Under the pieces are notes generated by a model. The model saw nothing but the letters and a program-made list of their open reading frames with translations, ran no database searches and was not told the DNA's origin. 64,000 bases of DNA from Anaeramoeba ignava (lineage: Eukaryota; Metamonada; Anaeramoebidae). Each line of letters starts with the position of its first letter. Position 1 is the first letter of the stretch. Of this stretch, positions 36,701 to 47,712 are shown one piece after another. Made by a program: the position numbers and the translations under genes. The stretch lies in the NCBI GenBank assembly GCA_028826165.1, contig JAPDFW010000080.1:275001-339000 (forward strand), in the 5' to 3' direction.

Positions 36701-38669
36701 ATAAATTAAAATAATTAAACAAATTAAAATAATTAAACAAATTAAAATAATTAAACAAATTAAAATAAATTAACAAATTAAAATAAATTAAAATAATTAA
36801 ATAAATTAAACTAATTAAAATAATTAAATAAATTAAAATAATTAAATAAATTAAAATAATTAAACAAATTAAAATAAATAAACAAATTAAAATAAATAAA
36901 CAAATTAAAATAATTAAACAAATTAAAATAATTAAATAAATTAAAATAATTAAATAAATTAAAATAAATAAATAAATTAAAATAAATAAACAAATTAAAA
37001 TAAATAAATAAATTAAAATAAATAAAATAATTAAAATAATTAAACAAATTAAAATAATAAAATAAATTAAAATAATTAAACAAATTAAAATAAATAAACA
37101 AATTAAAATAAATAAACAAATTAAAATAATTAAATAAATTAAAATAATTAAACAAATTAAAATAAATAAACAAATTAAAATAAATAAATAAATTAAAATA
37201 ATTAAATAAATTAAAATAATTAAACAAATTAAAATAATTAAACAAATTAAAATAATTAAACAAATTAAATAATTAAACAAATTAAAATAAATAAAATAAT
37301 TAAAATAAATAAACAAATTAAAATAAATAAACAAATTAAAATAAATAAACAAATTAAAATAATTAAATAAATTAAAATAAATAAACAAATTAAAAAAATT
37401 AAAATAATTAAAATAATTAAACAAATTAAAATAAATTTTTTTTTGAATTTTATTTAGATTTGCAAAATATCAACTCGTTCCAAAATAAGAAATTCTGTTG
37501 AACCAACAGAATTTGGATTTGTTTCACAACAAATTATTCATAATAATAATTATGACGAAGAACAAAAATTGCAATATTTTACTTCTGTTAGTGCTGAAGT
37601 TCCACCGATGATTTTAAGTTTAAAAGATCGACGAGCAAGAAGATTTTTAAATACTAATGGGAAAGTAAGTTCTGAAGAATGTAAGAAGTTACTTGAAGAA
37701 CAAAGTAAAATCTGGACTGATGAAGAGAAGGAAATATTCTTTGATAAGTAAATAATTTTAATTTTAATTTTAATTTTAATTTTAATTTTAAATTTAAATT
37801 TAAATTTAAATATTAATTTTTAATTTTAATTTAAATTTTAATATTAATTTTAATTTTTAATTTTAATATTAATTTTAATTTTTAATTTTAATTTTAATAA
37901 TTTTAATTTTAATTTTAATATTAATTTTAATATTAAATTTTTTATTAAATTTTTTAGATATAAACAATTCCCAAAAGATTTCCCAAAAATTGCACAATTT
38001 ATAAACAAAAAAAATACAAGACAAGTAATACAATTCTATTATCTTAATCGATTCAAACTAAGCAAAAGTGAAACAGCCGAACAATTACAACGAACACCAC
38101 GAAAAAAAGTGATTCAAGAAGGAGCACCAACAACACCAAGAAAAACACCAGTTCTTGAAAAACGACCACAAGAAATAAAAGAAAACAAAGAAAAAACCAA
38201 CGAAGAAACAAGTAGTTTTGCTGCTCTTTGTGGAAAACCAAAAGTCAAAAGAAAACAAAAAGAAAAAACCGAAATTTCTAATCAAAGAACTCGATGGAAA
38301 GCTAAAGAAAAACAAGAATTCCAAAGTTTATTCCAAAAACACGGTCCAAATTTTGATTTAATTTCCACTTTTTTACCTTCCAAAAGTTCAAAACAATGCC
38401 AGGAATTTTTCCTTAAAAACCAAAAAAGAAAAACTGGTAAAAATTTTTGGAGTGAAAATGAAAAGAAAATTTTTATCGACCAATTAAAAGAAAAAGGTCG
38501 TGATTGGAACGCTATTTCTATTGCTATTATTTCAAAAACTCCAGACCAAGTTAAAAATTTTTTCCAAAATAATAAGACTAAACTTGATTTATTAAGTATT
38601 TTACTTGCTGGTGGTCATTCTAATCCTCTTAGTTCTCGAAATCGAAAAAAACGGAAAAATGATGATTAA
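33703..38669 (+). CDS. NCOR/SMRT-like SANT-domain corepressor
   Basis: Five exons: 33703-33848, 35259-36411, 36490-36687, 37458-37747, 37958-38669; 2,499 coding bases, 832 residues. The N-terminal 500 residues are Ser/Asn/Arg/His-rich. The diagnostic block is in exons 4-5: VPPMILSLKDRRARRFLNTNG followed by IWTDEEKEIFFDKYKQFPKDF and INKKNTRQVIQFYYLNRFKL, which matches the NCOR/SMRT/Snt1 SANT1 region that binds and activates class I histone deacetylase. Two more SANT/Myb modules follow at about 706-755 (RTRWKAKEKQEF) and 760-805 (FWSENEKKIFIDQL). Three consecutive ATGs open the frame; the first is used. A co-repressor role is inferred from the family. Confidence 0.88.
33849..35258 (+). repeat. 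1.4 kb intron: ATTTATAAAATT / ATTTAATT array
   Basis: 1,410 bases, the longest intron in the window. Units alternate between ATTTATAAAATT and shorter ATTTAATT-like forms. GTAAGA donor, AAAATAG acceptor. Confidence 0.87.
36688..37457 (+). repeat. Intron 3 of NCOR-like gene: AAACAAATTAAAATAATT 18-mer array
   Basis: 770 bases of an 18-base unit with C or T at one position (AAACAAATT / AAATAAATT). The donor GTAAGA and acceptor TATTTAG lie just outside the array. Confidence 0.88.
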
Positions 38670-39032
38670 AAAAAATTTACTTGTTTTTCTTTTGGATTTT
38701 TTAGTTGGAAATTTTTTCAATTCTATTTCTATTTCTATTTTGAAAATAATTCATTTTTTTTTTGTTGTTGTTTCTTCTTTCAATCATTTATTGAATTTGT
38801 ATTGAAGGAAATTTTATTTCAAAATAACCAAAAAACAAAAACTAAAAACAAAAACTAATTATTAAATAAAAAACAGAAATGTAAAAAAATTTCTTTATAT
38901 TTTTTAGTTTTTTTTTTGGTTCATTTTTTGATTATATTTTTTTTTAAAACAACAAAAAACTATCCAAAAAAAAAGCAAAAAAAAAAAAACTTTCCTCAAA
39001 AGAAAAAAAATTTTTTTTTGGCATTTTTTGGT
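38670..39032. other. Convergent 3' intergenic region
   Basis: 363 bases between the stops of the NCOR-like (+) and Tousled-like (-) genes. T-rich then A-rich; both 3' UTRs should end here. No gene seen. Confidence 0.45.
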
Positions 39033-42000
39033 TCATTTTTTTAAATGTTCTCTTAAATACGGATGATTTGCAAGAGTTTGAGGATCAGGTCTTTCATCAG
39101 GATTTACATTCAAACACAAAGAAATAAACTCTTTTGCAGATTGACTTATTTGAGGTTCATCAGGAAAATCAATTGAATTATTTTGAGGATTTCTTGAGTT
39201 TTCAGAATTATGAAAATCAGAAGGAAGTGAACCAAAGAGCATTTCATAAAAAATAAGACCTACCGACCAAGAGTCAATTTTAGAGAAATTAGAATCAGAT
39301 TGAGAATTAAAGTCTCTTGGGAGATATTGGGAATATGAATCAGAACTGGAGTTTTTTAAGATGAAATCAAAAAGTCCAAAATCGGAAATTTTTGCTCCAT
39401 CATCTCGAAATAAAATATTTGTTGGTTTTAAGTCTCCATGGAAGACTGGCGGCGAAAGAGCGGCAAGTGCTTGAACACCGCTTAATATCTGGGATACAAT
39501 ACATTTACTTTCTGATTCAATTAACGATCCCTTTGCTTGAATTAAGTTGGAAAGATCGCCTCTCTCAATAAGCTCAGTAACAACACAAAAAGAGGCTTCA
39601 TCAAGTCGAAAGCAATCATAATGTTGAACGACGCGAATGTGTTGAACCTGTTTTAATGAGACAACTGCTATTAGTGCCTTCTTGATCATCCGAGATTTTG
39701 TTTTTGGATCAAGTGTCGATGAAAGTCGATATAATTTGCAAGCAACAAATCGGAAATTTTTAAAATCATAGGCTTTAAAAACAATCGAATTAGGGCCTTG
39801 ACCCAAAACAGACAGAATGAAATATCGCTTTTCCCAGAGCGGTTGTGTGTTTAGCATTTGCTGATTTTCGAATAATTGTAAATGTTTGATGTGATTTTGC
39901 TTTTTGTACTCAAGTCTTTCTCGTTGTTTTTCTAAATCTAGTCGGTTTTTTCTTAATGTTGATAATTGGATCCGAAATATCTCTTCTTGTTGTTGATATT
40001 CTAAAAGGTTCTTGAGTGAATCTGGGTTTTTTTCGCTTGTGTTGCTTATATTTGGTTTATGTTTTTGTATATGTCTTCTTTTTTTGGTTTTGACTTTTTC
40101 TTCTTCATCTTTGATTTTTTTCTTTAATTTTAATTATAATTTTAATTTTGAATTTAAAATGAATTTTAATTTTGAATTTAAAATGAATTTTAATTTTAAA
40201 TTTTAATTTTAAATTTAATTATAATTTTGAATTTAAAATGAATTTTAATTTTAATTTTAATTTTAATTTTGAATTTTAATTTTGAATTGAATTTTGATTT
40301 GAATTTGAATTTTAATTTTGAATTTAAAATGAATTTTAATTTAAATTTTAATTTTAATTTTAATTATAATTTTGAATTTAATTTGAATTTTAATTTTAAT
40401 TTTAATTTTGATTTTAATTTTAATTTTAATTTTAATTTTGAATTTTAATTTTGATTTTAATTTTAATTTTAATTTTAATATTAATTTTGATTTTAATTTT
40501 AATTTTAATTTTAATTTTAATATTGATTTTAATTTTAATTTTAATTTTGATTTTAATTTTAATTTTAATTTTAATTTTAATTTTAATTTTAATTTTGAAT
40601 TTTAATTTTGAATTTAATTTTAATTTTAATTTAAATTTAAATTTAAATTTTAATTTTGATTTTAATTTTAATTTGAGAATAAACTACTTCATCTTGTTCT
40701 AATTTTTTAAATAATTCTCCATCTTCCCAATCATTTATTGATACTCCTCTTCTTGTAATTTTCCAACAACCTAAATCAATATTATCTCTTAAAACTCTTT
40801 CTCTTAAAATCTTTTTTTCCCATTGAACTTGTTGAATTAAAAGTTTTGAAATTTCATTTCTTGCTTTATTTGTTAAAGATCTTTCTTTTTCAAGTTTTTC
40901 TTCATTTGACTATAAATTTAAATAATAAATCATTGATATTTTTGTTTTATTTGTTGATTTATTTTTGTTTAATTACTTTTTGAGTTTCTTCAAGAATATT
41001 TTGTAATTCGGATATTTGTTGTTCTAACTCAATAATTTTTGATGATTTCGAACTCTATTTATTAAATATTAAACATTAAATATTAAATAAATATTAAATA
41101 AATATTAAATAAATATTAAATTAAATATTAAATATTAAATATTAAATATTAAATATTAAATATTAAATATTAAATATTAAATATTAAATATTAAATATTA
41201 AATATTAAATATTAAATATTAAATATTAAATATTAAATATTAAATATTAAATATTAAATATTAAATATTAAATATTAAATATTAAATATTAATTATTAAA
41301 TATTAAATATTAAATATTAAATATTAAATATTAAACATTAATTCAAATATTAAATATTAATATTAAATATTAAATATTAAATTAAATTAAATATTAAATA
41401 TTAAATATTAAATATTAATTATTAATTATTAAATATTAATTAAATATTAAATATTTGTTTTCAATTCATTTTTTTTTGTTTCATCATTAAAACCTTTTTA
41501 TGTTGATGAGAATCATGAGTTGAACGTTGTTTGTGATTCTTCTTCTTTTTGTGCTCTTTCTTTTTAGTTTTCTTATTCTTTTTTGGAGTTAAATAATTCT
41601 CAATAACATTTGTTTTTTTTCTTTTTTTATTTTGATTGGATTTTTTTGATTTCCATTCTTTATTTTTCTTATTAAATTCCTTTTCTTCTTTTTTATTTTG
41701 CTCATTATTCTTTTTTTCATTTTTTTCCTTCTCTTCATTTTCTTGTTCACTTTTGTTTTCTTTATTCTCATTTTCATTTTTTTCTTCTTCAATTAAATCT
41801 ATTTTTGGTTCTTCAATTTTCATTTCATTTTTTTCTTTATTTTTTTCTTGATTCTCTTCTTCTTTTTCTACTTTTACTTTCTATTTTGAAACCAAAAAAT
41901 GATTTATAATTGAAAAATTCAGGATTTATTTAATTAATTTTTTAAAATTTTAAAAAATAATTTAAATTAAATTAAGATCTTGTAAAAAAAAGATATTATT

Positions 42001-42150
42001 TTTTTTTTGTTTTTTTACTTTTAAATTTATATCAAAACTTATTTTTGAATTTGTATTTAAATTTGAATTTGATTTGGATTGTAAATTTTTTGTAAAATCG
42101 TTGGGATTTTTAATTAATTTTTCATCTAAATTTTGAATATTGTTTTCCAT
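39033..42150 (-). CDS. Tousled-like protein kinase
   Basis: Five exons on the complement: 42019-42150, 41494-41880, 40977-41054, 40688-40909, 39033-40121; 1,908 coding bases, 635 residues, all junctions phase 0. The charged N-terminal half leads into coiled coil (about 174-360) with the TLK pattern RRGVSINDWEDGELF and later LRKNRLDLEKQRERLEYKK. The kinase domain (about 370-630) has the TLK-like opening KRYFILSVLGQG, FKAYD, FVACKLY (catalytic Lys), FCVVTELIERGDL, then FHGDLKPTNILF and DFGLF. TLKs phosphorylate the histone chaperone Asf1 during S phase. Odd points: HGD replaces HRD (animal TLKs have HYD), and the APE-equivalent reads LPRDF instead of LPPE. Family assignment rests on both halves together. 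Confidence 0.9.
40122..40687 (-). repeat. TLK intron 4: TTTTAA/TTTGAA hexamer array
   Basis: 566 bases of TTTTAA with interspersed TTTTGA, TTTGAA and AAAATGAA units. Splices GTAGTT...ATTAAAG in the minus-strand sense. Confidence 0.85.
41055..41493 (-). repeat. TLK intron 2: AAATATT heptamer array
   Basis: 439 bases, largely perfect AAATATT heptamers in the middle (about 41,100-41,340). A seven-base unit is not a multiple of three. Confidence 0.88.
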
Positions 42151-42353
42151 TTAGGAAAATTGGAGAAAATTTTATTTAAAAAAAAAATAAAAAAAAAAAA
42201 ATAAAAATAAAGAAAAAAAGAAAGAAAAAATGAGAAGAGAAGATTTATCAAAAAAAAAAAAATAACGAAATTTTTCAAAACAAAAAAAAAAATAATAAAA
42301 AGTGGAATTCAAAAAAAAAAAGAAGAAAACCACTTTTTAAAAAAAACAATAAC

Positions 42354-42782
42354 AAATCAATATCAAATCAAAATCAATATCAAATCAATATCAAATCAAT
42401 ATCAATATCAATATCAAATCAAATCAAATCAAATCAAAATCAATATCAAATCAAATCAAATCAAATCAATATCAATATCAAATCAATATCAAATCAATAA
42501 CAAATCAATAACAAATCAATAACAAATCAATATCAAATTAAATTAAATCAATATCAAATCAAATCAAATCAATATCAAATCAAATTAAATCAAATCAAAT
42601 CAATATCAAATCAATATCAAATCAATATCAAATCAATATCAAATCAATATCAATATCAAATCAATATCAAATTAATATCAAATCAAATCAAATCAAATCA
42701 AATCAAATCAAATCAATATCAAATCAAATCAATATCAAATTAATATCAAATCAAATCAATATCAAATCAAATCAATAACAAA
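42354..42782. repeat. CAATATCAAAT-type simple repeat 3' of SEC11
   Basis: An array of AAATC, AATATC and AATAAC units running right up to the SEC11 stop codon. It lies between the TLK start (42150) and the SEC11 stop, so it is intergenic or 3' UTR. Bases 42,151-42,353 are A-rich homopolymer text with no gene. Confidence 0.8.
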
Positions 42783-44124
42783 TCAATAAGAGAAATATGT
42801 GAAAATTATTGCAAGAAAAGAAAGTATAATTTTAAATAAAGGAATTTCATTAATCCAAACAGAAATTAATCCGATTTTTGGTATTATAACCCAAGCTACT
42901 CCTATAATATCTTCTTTTTGAATCCATGATTGTCCTTTTTCATAATTATATAATGCTCTATCATGTGTTGTTTTTTGATCTCCTTTTGTTAAAATGTGTT
43001 CAATTCCCTTTTTACTTTTTCGATAAATAAATAAATCAATAAATCAATAAATCAATCCAAATCAATAAATAAATCCAAATCAATAAATAAATCCAAATCA
43101 ATAAATAAATCAATTTAAATCAATAAATAAATCAATAAATAAATTTAAATCAATCCAAAAAATCAAAATAAATAAATCCAAATCAATAAATATATTTAAA
43201 TCAATTTAAATCAATAAATATATTTAAATCAATTTAAATCAATAAATAAATAAATAAATATTATTTAAATCAATCCAAAAAATCAAAAAATCAAAATAAA
43301 TAAATCCAAATAAATCAATAAATAAATAAATAAATAAATAAATATATTTAAATCAATCCAAAAAATCAAAATAAATAAATAAATCAATAAATAAATCAAT
43401 AAATAAATCAATAAATAAATCAATTTAAATCAATTTAAATCAATCCAAATAAATAAATTTAAATCAATTTAAATCAATAAATAAATCCAAATCAATATAT
43501 TTAAATCAATCCAAAAAATCAAAATAAATCAATAAATATATTTAAATCAATTTAAATCAATAAATATATTTAAATCAATTTAAATCAATAAATATATTTA
43601 AATCAATTTAAATCAATAAATCAATAAATAAATCCAAATCAATTTAAATCAATAAATATATTTAAATCAATAAATCAATTTAAATCAATTTAAATCAATA
43701 AATAAATAAATAAATAAATAAATCAATCCAAATAAAATCAAAATAAATAAATAAATATATTGAAATCAATATATTTAAATATTATTTGTATAGTAAATAG
43801 AAAAGTAGAAAAGAGAAAGATAAATTACTCGATATGAATTGAAATGATTCGATTTACAACAGGTAAACTACGATGAGTAACATGAAACACTATAATTTCA
43901 CCGACATGAAAAGAATGTGAATCATTATGTGAAATCAATAAAACATCACCACGACAAAGTGTGGGATACATACTTGAACTTAAAACTACAACTAATGGTG
44001 CTTCTAAATCAGAAAAAAGTCTTATTACATTCCATAAAAATAAAACAAATCCAAATATTGAAAAAGAATTTATTAAATTTCGGATTTTTTTGGAATTGCT
44101 TATTGTGTTTTTTTCATTTTTCAT
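42783..44124 (-). CDS. SEC11: Signal peptidase catalytic subunit SEC11
   Basis: Two exons: complement(43829..44124) and complement(42783..43014), 175 residues, the usual size. The protein cleaves signal peptides at the ER lumen face. An N-terminal membrane segment (about 18-36) precedes VVVLSSSMYPTLCRGDVLL, equivalent to SGSMEPAFxRGD, with the nucleophile Ser51. Exon 2 gives LTKGDQKTTHDRALY and GQSWIQKEDIIG, typical of SEC11, with both conserved Asp positions (KGD and DR). The oddity is at residue 91: family members have VHRV with the catalytic His, and here the sequence reads VVNRII (codon AAT). A nearby THR motif lies seven residues upstream. Either the enzyme uses another residue or this is a divergent or mutated copy. 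The split codon GA|T keeps frame. Confidence 0.92.
43015..43828 (-). repeat. SEC11 intron: AATCAATAAATAAATC-type array
   Basis: 814 bases built from short AATC, AATA and TTTAAATC units in irregular order. Donor GTAATT, acceptor GAAAAAG. Confidence 0.86.
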
Positions 44125-44359
44125 TATTTTTTTTTAAACTAATTTTGTGCAAAAAAAAAAGAAAAAAAAATGATTTTTAAAAAATAAAAAAATTTTTTCC
44201 TTTTTTTTTAATGAATTTTTTATGTAAGAAAAAGGTGTTTATTTATTTAAAAAAAAACCTTTTTTTTTTTCTTTAAAATGATTTGAAAATTTAATTTCTC
44301 AAAAAAAGAATAAAATTCCCAAATTTTTTTGGAATAAATTTTTCAATTCACTTTTTTAA

Positions 44360-45118
44360 AATTAAAATTGAATTTGTATTTGAATTTGTATTTGAATTTG
44401 AAATTGAATTTGAATTGAAATTATATTTGAATTTGATAATTGAATTTGAATTAAAATTGAATTTGAAATTGAATTTGAATTTGAATTTGAATTTGAATTT
44501 GTATTTGAATTGATAAATGAAATTGAAATTAAATTTGAATTAGAATTTGATAAATGAATTTGAAATTAAAATTGAATTTGAATTTGAATTTGAATTTGAA
44601 AATGAATTGATAAATGAATTTGAATTTGTATTTGAATTTGAATTTGAATTTGAATTTGAATTTGAATTGATAAATGAATTGATAAATGAATTTGAATTTG
44701 TATTTGAAAATGAATTGATAAATGAATTTGAATTTGAATTTGAATTTGAATTTGAATTTGAATTTGAATTTATATTTGAAAATGAAATTAAATTTGAATT
44801 GAATTTATATTTGAAAATGAAATTAAATTTGAATTTGAATTTGAATTTGAATTTGAATTTGAATTTGAATTTGAATTTGAATTTGAATTTGAATTTGAAA
44901 TTGAATTTGAATTTGAAATTGAATTTGAAATTGAATTTGAATTTGAATTTGAATTGAATTTATATTTGAATTTGAATTAAAATTAAAATTTAAATTTGAA
45001 TTTGAATTTGAAATTGAATTTGAAATTAAATTTGAATTTGAATTTGAAATTGAATTTGAAATTAAATTTGATAATTGAATTTGATAAATGAATTGATAAA
45101 TGAATTCATGAATGAATC
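44360..45118. repeat. GAATTT hexamer array, intergenic
   Basis: About 760 bases of GAATTT hexamers with inserted AAATTG and GATAAAT units, between the SEC11 start and the S41 protease stop. Some frames are open for over 100 codons but read as pure EF or LN repeats with no domain. Bases 44,125-44,359 are A/T-rich with nothing recognisable. Confidence 0.82.
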
Positions 45119-45125
45119 TAAATTT

Positions 45126-47631
45126 TCAATTTTTATTCTTCTGATCATTTTGAACCTCATTTCCTTGATCAGGATTCAAAAGAGAACTTTTCTGTTTATC
45201 ATCATCATTATTAACAAAATGATCAGAAATCTGTTCAATTTGTGAAAGATCACTAATCTCAGCTTGATCATCAGAAAAAGAGAATGAAATTTCATCTTGA
45301 AAATGAAAATGAGTATGAATTCTTTTTTTTCGACGATAAATAAAAAAACCAACAAAAAGAGCAACAATAACAACAAAGAAGGAAACTGAAGTACCAACAA
45401 TAAGAGGTACTTTAGAATTTTCAGGCTTAGAAGATTGGGGTGATGGTGTTGGCTTTGGTGTTGGTGTTGGCATATATTGAAGAACTTGAGAAAATATTTC
45501 CAAATCATTTGAATTTGAAAAATCCCAAATCAAAATTCTATGATCTGATGGATTGAAAATAAATTCCAACGGAATATCTTGTTGGGATCCAAAAAAAGGA
45601 TAAATTTCTCGATAAGTGAATGAAACAGATTGATCTGAAGTGAATAATAAAGGCATGTTATTAATAGTGATTCCAAAATCAGGGAAAAAAAAATAAATCA
45701 AATAATCAATTTCATCTGAATCATAAATTTCTCCGCCTGGAAATGAATAAAAACCCATATCCATCCCAGGCAATCCTCCCACAGAAAATGTTTGTGCTAA
45801 ATTTGCTGAGTGGATTTTTTCTGCAAAAACTGCGCAAGTGCTTCCACATAATCCATCTGAAAGTATAGAAGTGTGATTTTTATCAAAAAATTTGAAATTA
45901 TTAATCCATGAAAGATCCGCAATATCGTGAATAAAATTTGAGTAATTTGAGAATACATTTCCCCGTTCAAGAACAACACCTGGAGAATACCATGAGATGT
46001 CTTGGTATTGTTGCTCTTGAGGATTCCACCACGATTTTGGAGAATATGTATTATCTTGAGAATTTACACAATCTTGATTTTTTGAACATTTTTCAAACAT
46101 TTCGTCATTTAAATAAGAATGAATAAAATCATAATTTCCATATAAAGGTGGTTTTGAATCATTAAATAAAAAGTGGAATGTCTCGTATCCAAGCGGAATA
46201 TATCCTCCGCTGTTGGATCGAAGATCAATAATCAAATTACCAATTTCATTTGATTCTAAATATTCAATACTTTTCTCAATATTTGCTTTAAATGCATTTT
46301 CATTTTGTGGCGCAAATGATATGATATGCAAAATTCCTGCTTGCACTTGATTATTCAAAATAAGTGTTGATAATCCTACTTCATTGTTTACTGAAAATAT
46401 TGTTTGAATTTCTGCTCCATTTGTTTTTTGTTTTTGATCTTGTTTTTCTTTTGGAAATTGTTTTTTGAGTTGTTCAATTTTTTGTTTTTTCTTAAGAATT
46501 GGGTTTTTAAGTTTTGGATTTTGATTTTTTTGTTGTTGTTTTTGGAAAATGGAATATTTTTTGTGATTTTCGTTTAAATCTTGAGTATTTGTTAAGGATC
46601 CATCTTTTATTTTTTTTTAATATTAAATATTAAATTTTGAATTAAATATTTTATATATAAATATTTTATATATTTATATTTTATTCTTTTATTCTTTACT
46701 TATACAAGCACTAATAAATTCATCAGTTGATGAAAAATCTAAATAATTATAACCAACAAAAGGAATATCAATTAAATTGCCATCAATTCTTAAAGTTCTA
46801 TTTGATTTTTCAGGAACAGGTAAAGTTTGCAAAAAATGCATTGAAAAATCAAAAGATAAATATTCATTTAATCTTGCACTTGGATCTTTTGAAGAATAAA
46901 CACTGTCACTATTTTGCACTAAATATTCCCACGCATCCTAATAGAAAAAAACAGAAAATAAAACATAGTAAACAAAGAGCACAAAAAACACAAAAAGAAC
47001 CAATTACCGTTCCTTCAATTTCTTGCACTTGTTTTCCGATAAAATTGATCGGATTAATTCCAGTGACAGAATTATAATCTGTCGCAAATTGTGTTGAATT
47101 AGAAAACACAGAATTGATAAAGACAAGCGGGTTTTCTTGTGCGTTTTCTTTTGATGATGAATTAACGACCGCCATTAATTCAAAAGGAAACAAAAAAGTG
47201 ATTTCTGAATAACAATATGGCTTGTAATATTGCGTATGCGCATCATAAAGTCTTGTCATAAAATCGTTAATTTTTTGATGAAGATCAAAATCAAACGTAA
47301 TATTTTCTTGTTTGATCTTTTCAATCTCATCCGTAATATTAACCTCAATTGTTGTTAAACTTGTTGTTGAATTTAAAACAATATCTTGAAAAACATATAA
47401 TTGAAGGTATTCTGAAAGTGATTCAAGTATTTCTTTTTGTGTGACTGGATTGTTCATAACGCTGTAGATACATTCCTTGAACTGATCAAATGGATACAAA
47501 ACAGTTGATGTTATTATGCAAGGATCTCTCGCTGTTGTCTTTGTTTTTTCGGTTGCTTCTTCTTTTGTTTTTATTTTAAATATTGAAATTATTATTAAAA
47601 TTATTATCAAAATTAATTGACGGTTTTTCAT
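45126..47631 (-). CDS. Membrane-anchored S41-family protease
   Basis: Three exons on the complement: 47008-47631, 46700-46937, 45126-46603; 2,340 coding bases, 779 residues. Residues 1-22 are a signal peptide. The middle carries features of the S41 (tail-specific/CPAF-like) family: GKQVQEIEG then DAWEY, LNEYLSF, and in exon 3 LIIDLRSNSGG and SDGLCGSTCAVFAE, where the Ser near residue 542 is the likely nucleophile. A membrane segment lies at about 686-710 (IVALFVGFFIYRRKK), preceded by a TPTPKPTPSP stalk and followed by a short acidic cytoplasmic tail. This predicts a type I surface or vesicular protease. NST and NNS sites suggest glycosylation. A Lys/Gln-rich insert in exon 3 (about 300-350) is unusual. 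Substrate unknown. Confidence 0.85.
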
Positions 47632-47712
47632 TTATTTTGTTTAAAAAAGAAAAAAAATGAAAAAAATAAAATTCAAAAAAAAATTTTTTAATTTTAATTT
47701 TAATTTAAATTT

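Noticed and set aside
36486-37424. 312-codon minus-strand frame (NYFNLF repeats)
   Set aside because: Antisense translation of the NCOR-like intron 3 array; flanking exons belong to the plus strand.
44547-44957. 136-codon plus-strand frame of EFEFEF/NLNLNL
   Set aside because: Pure translation of the GAATTT array; no unique sequence, and it changes repeat peptide mid-way.
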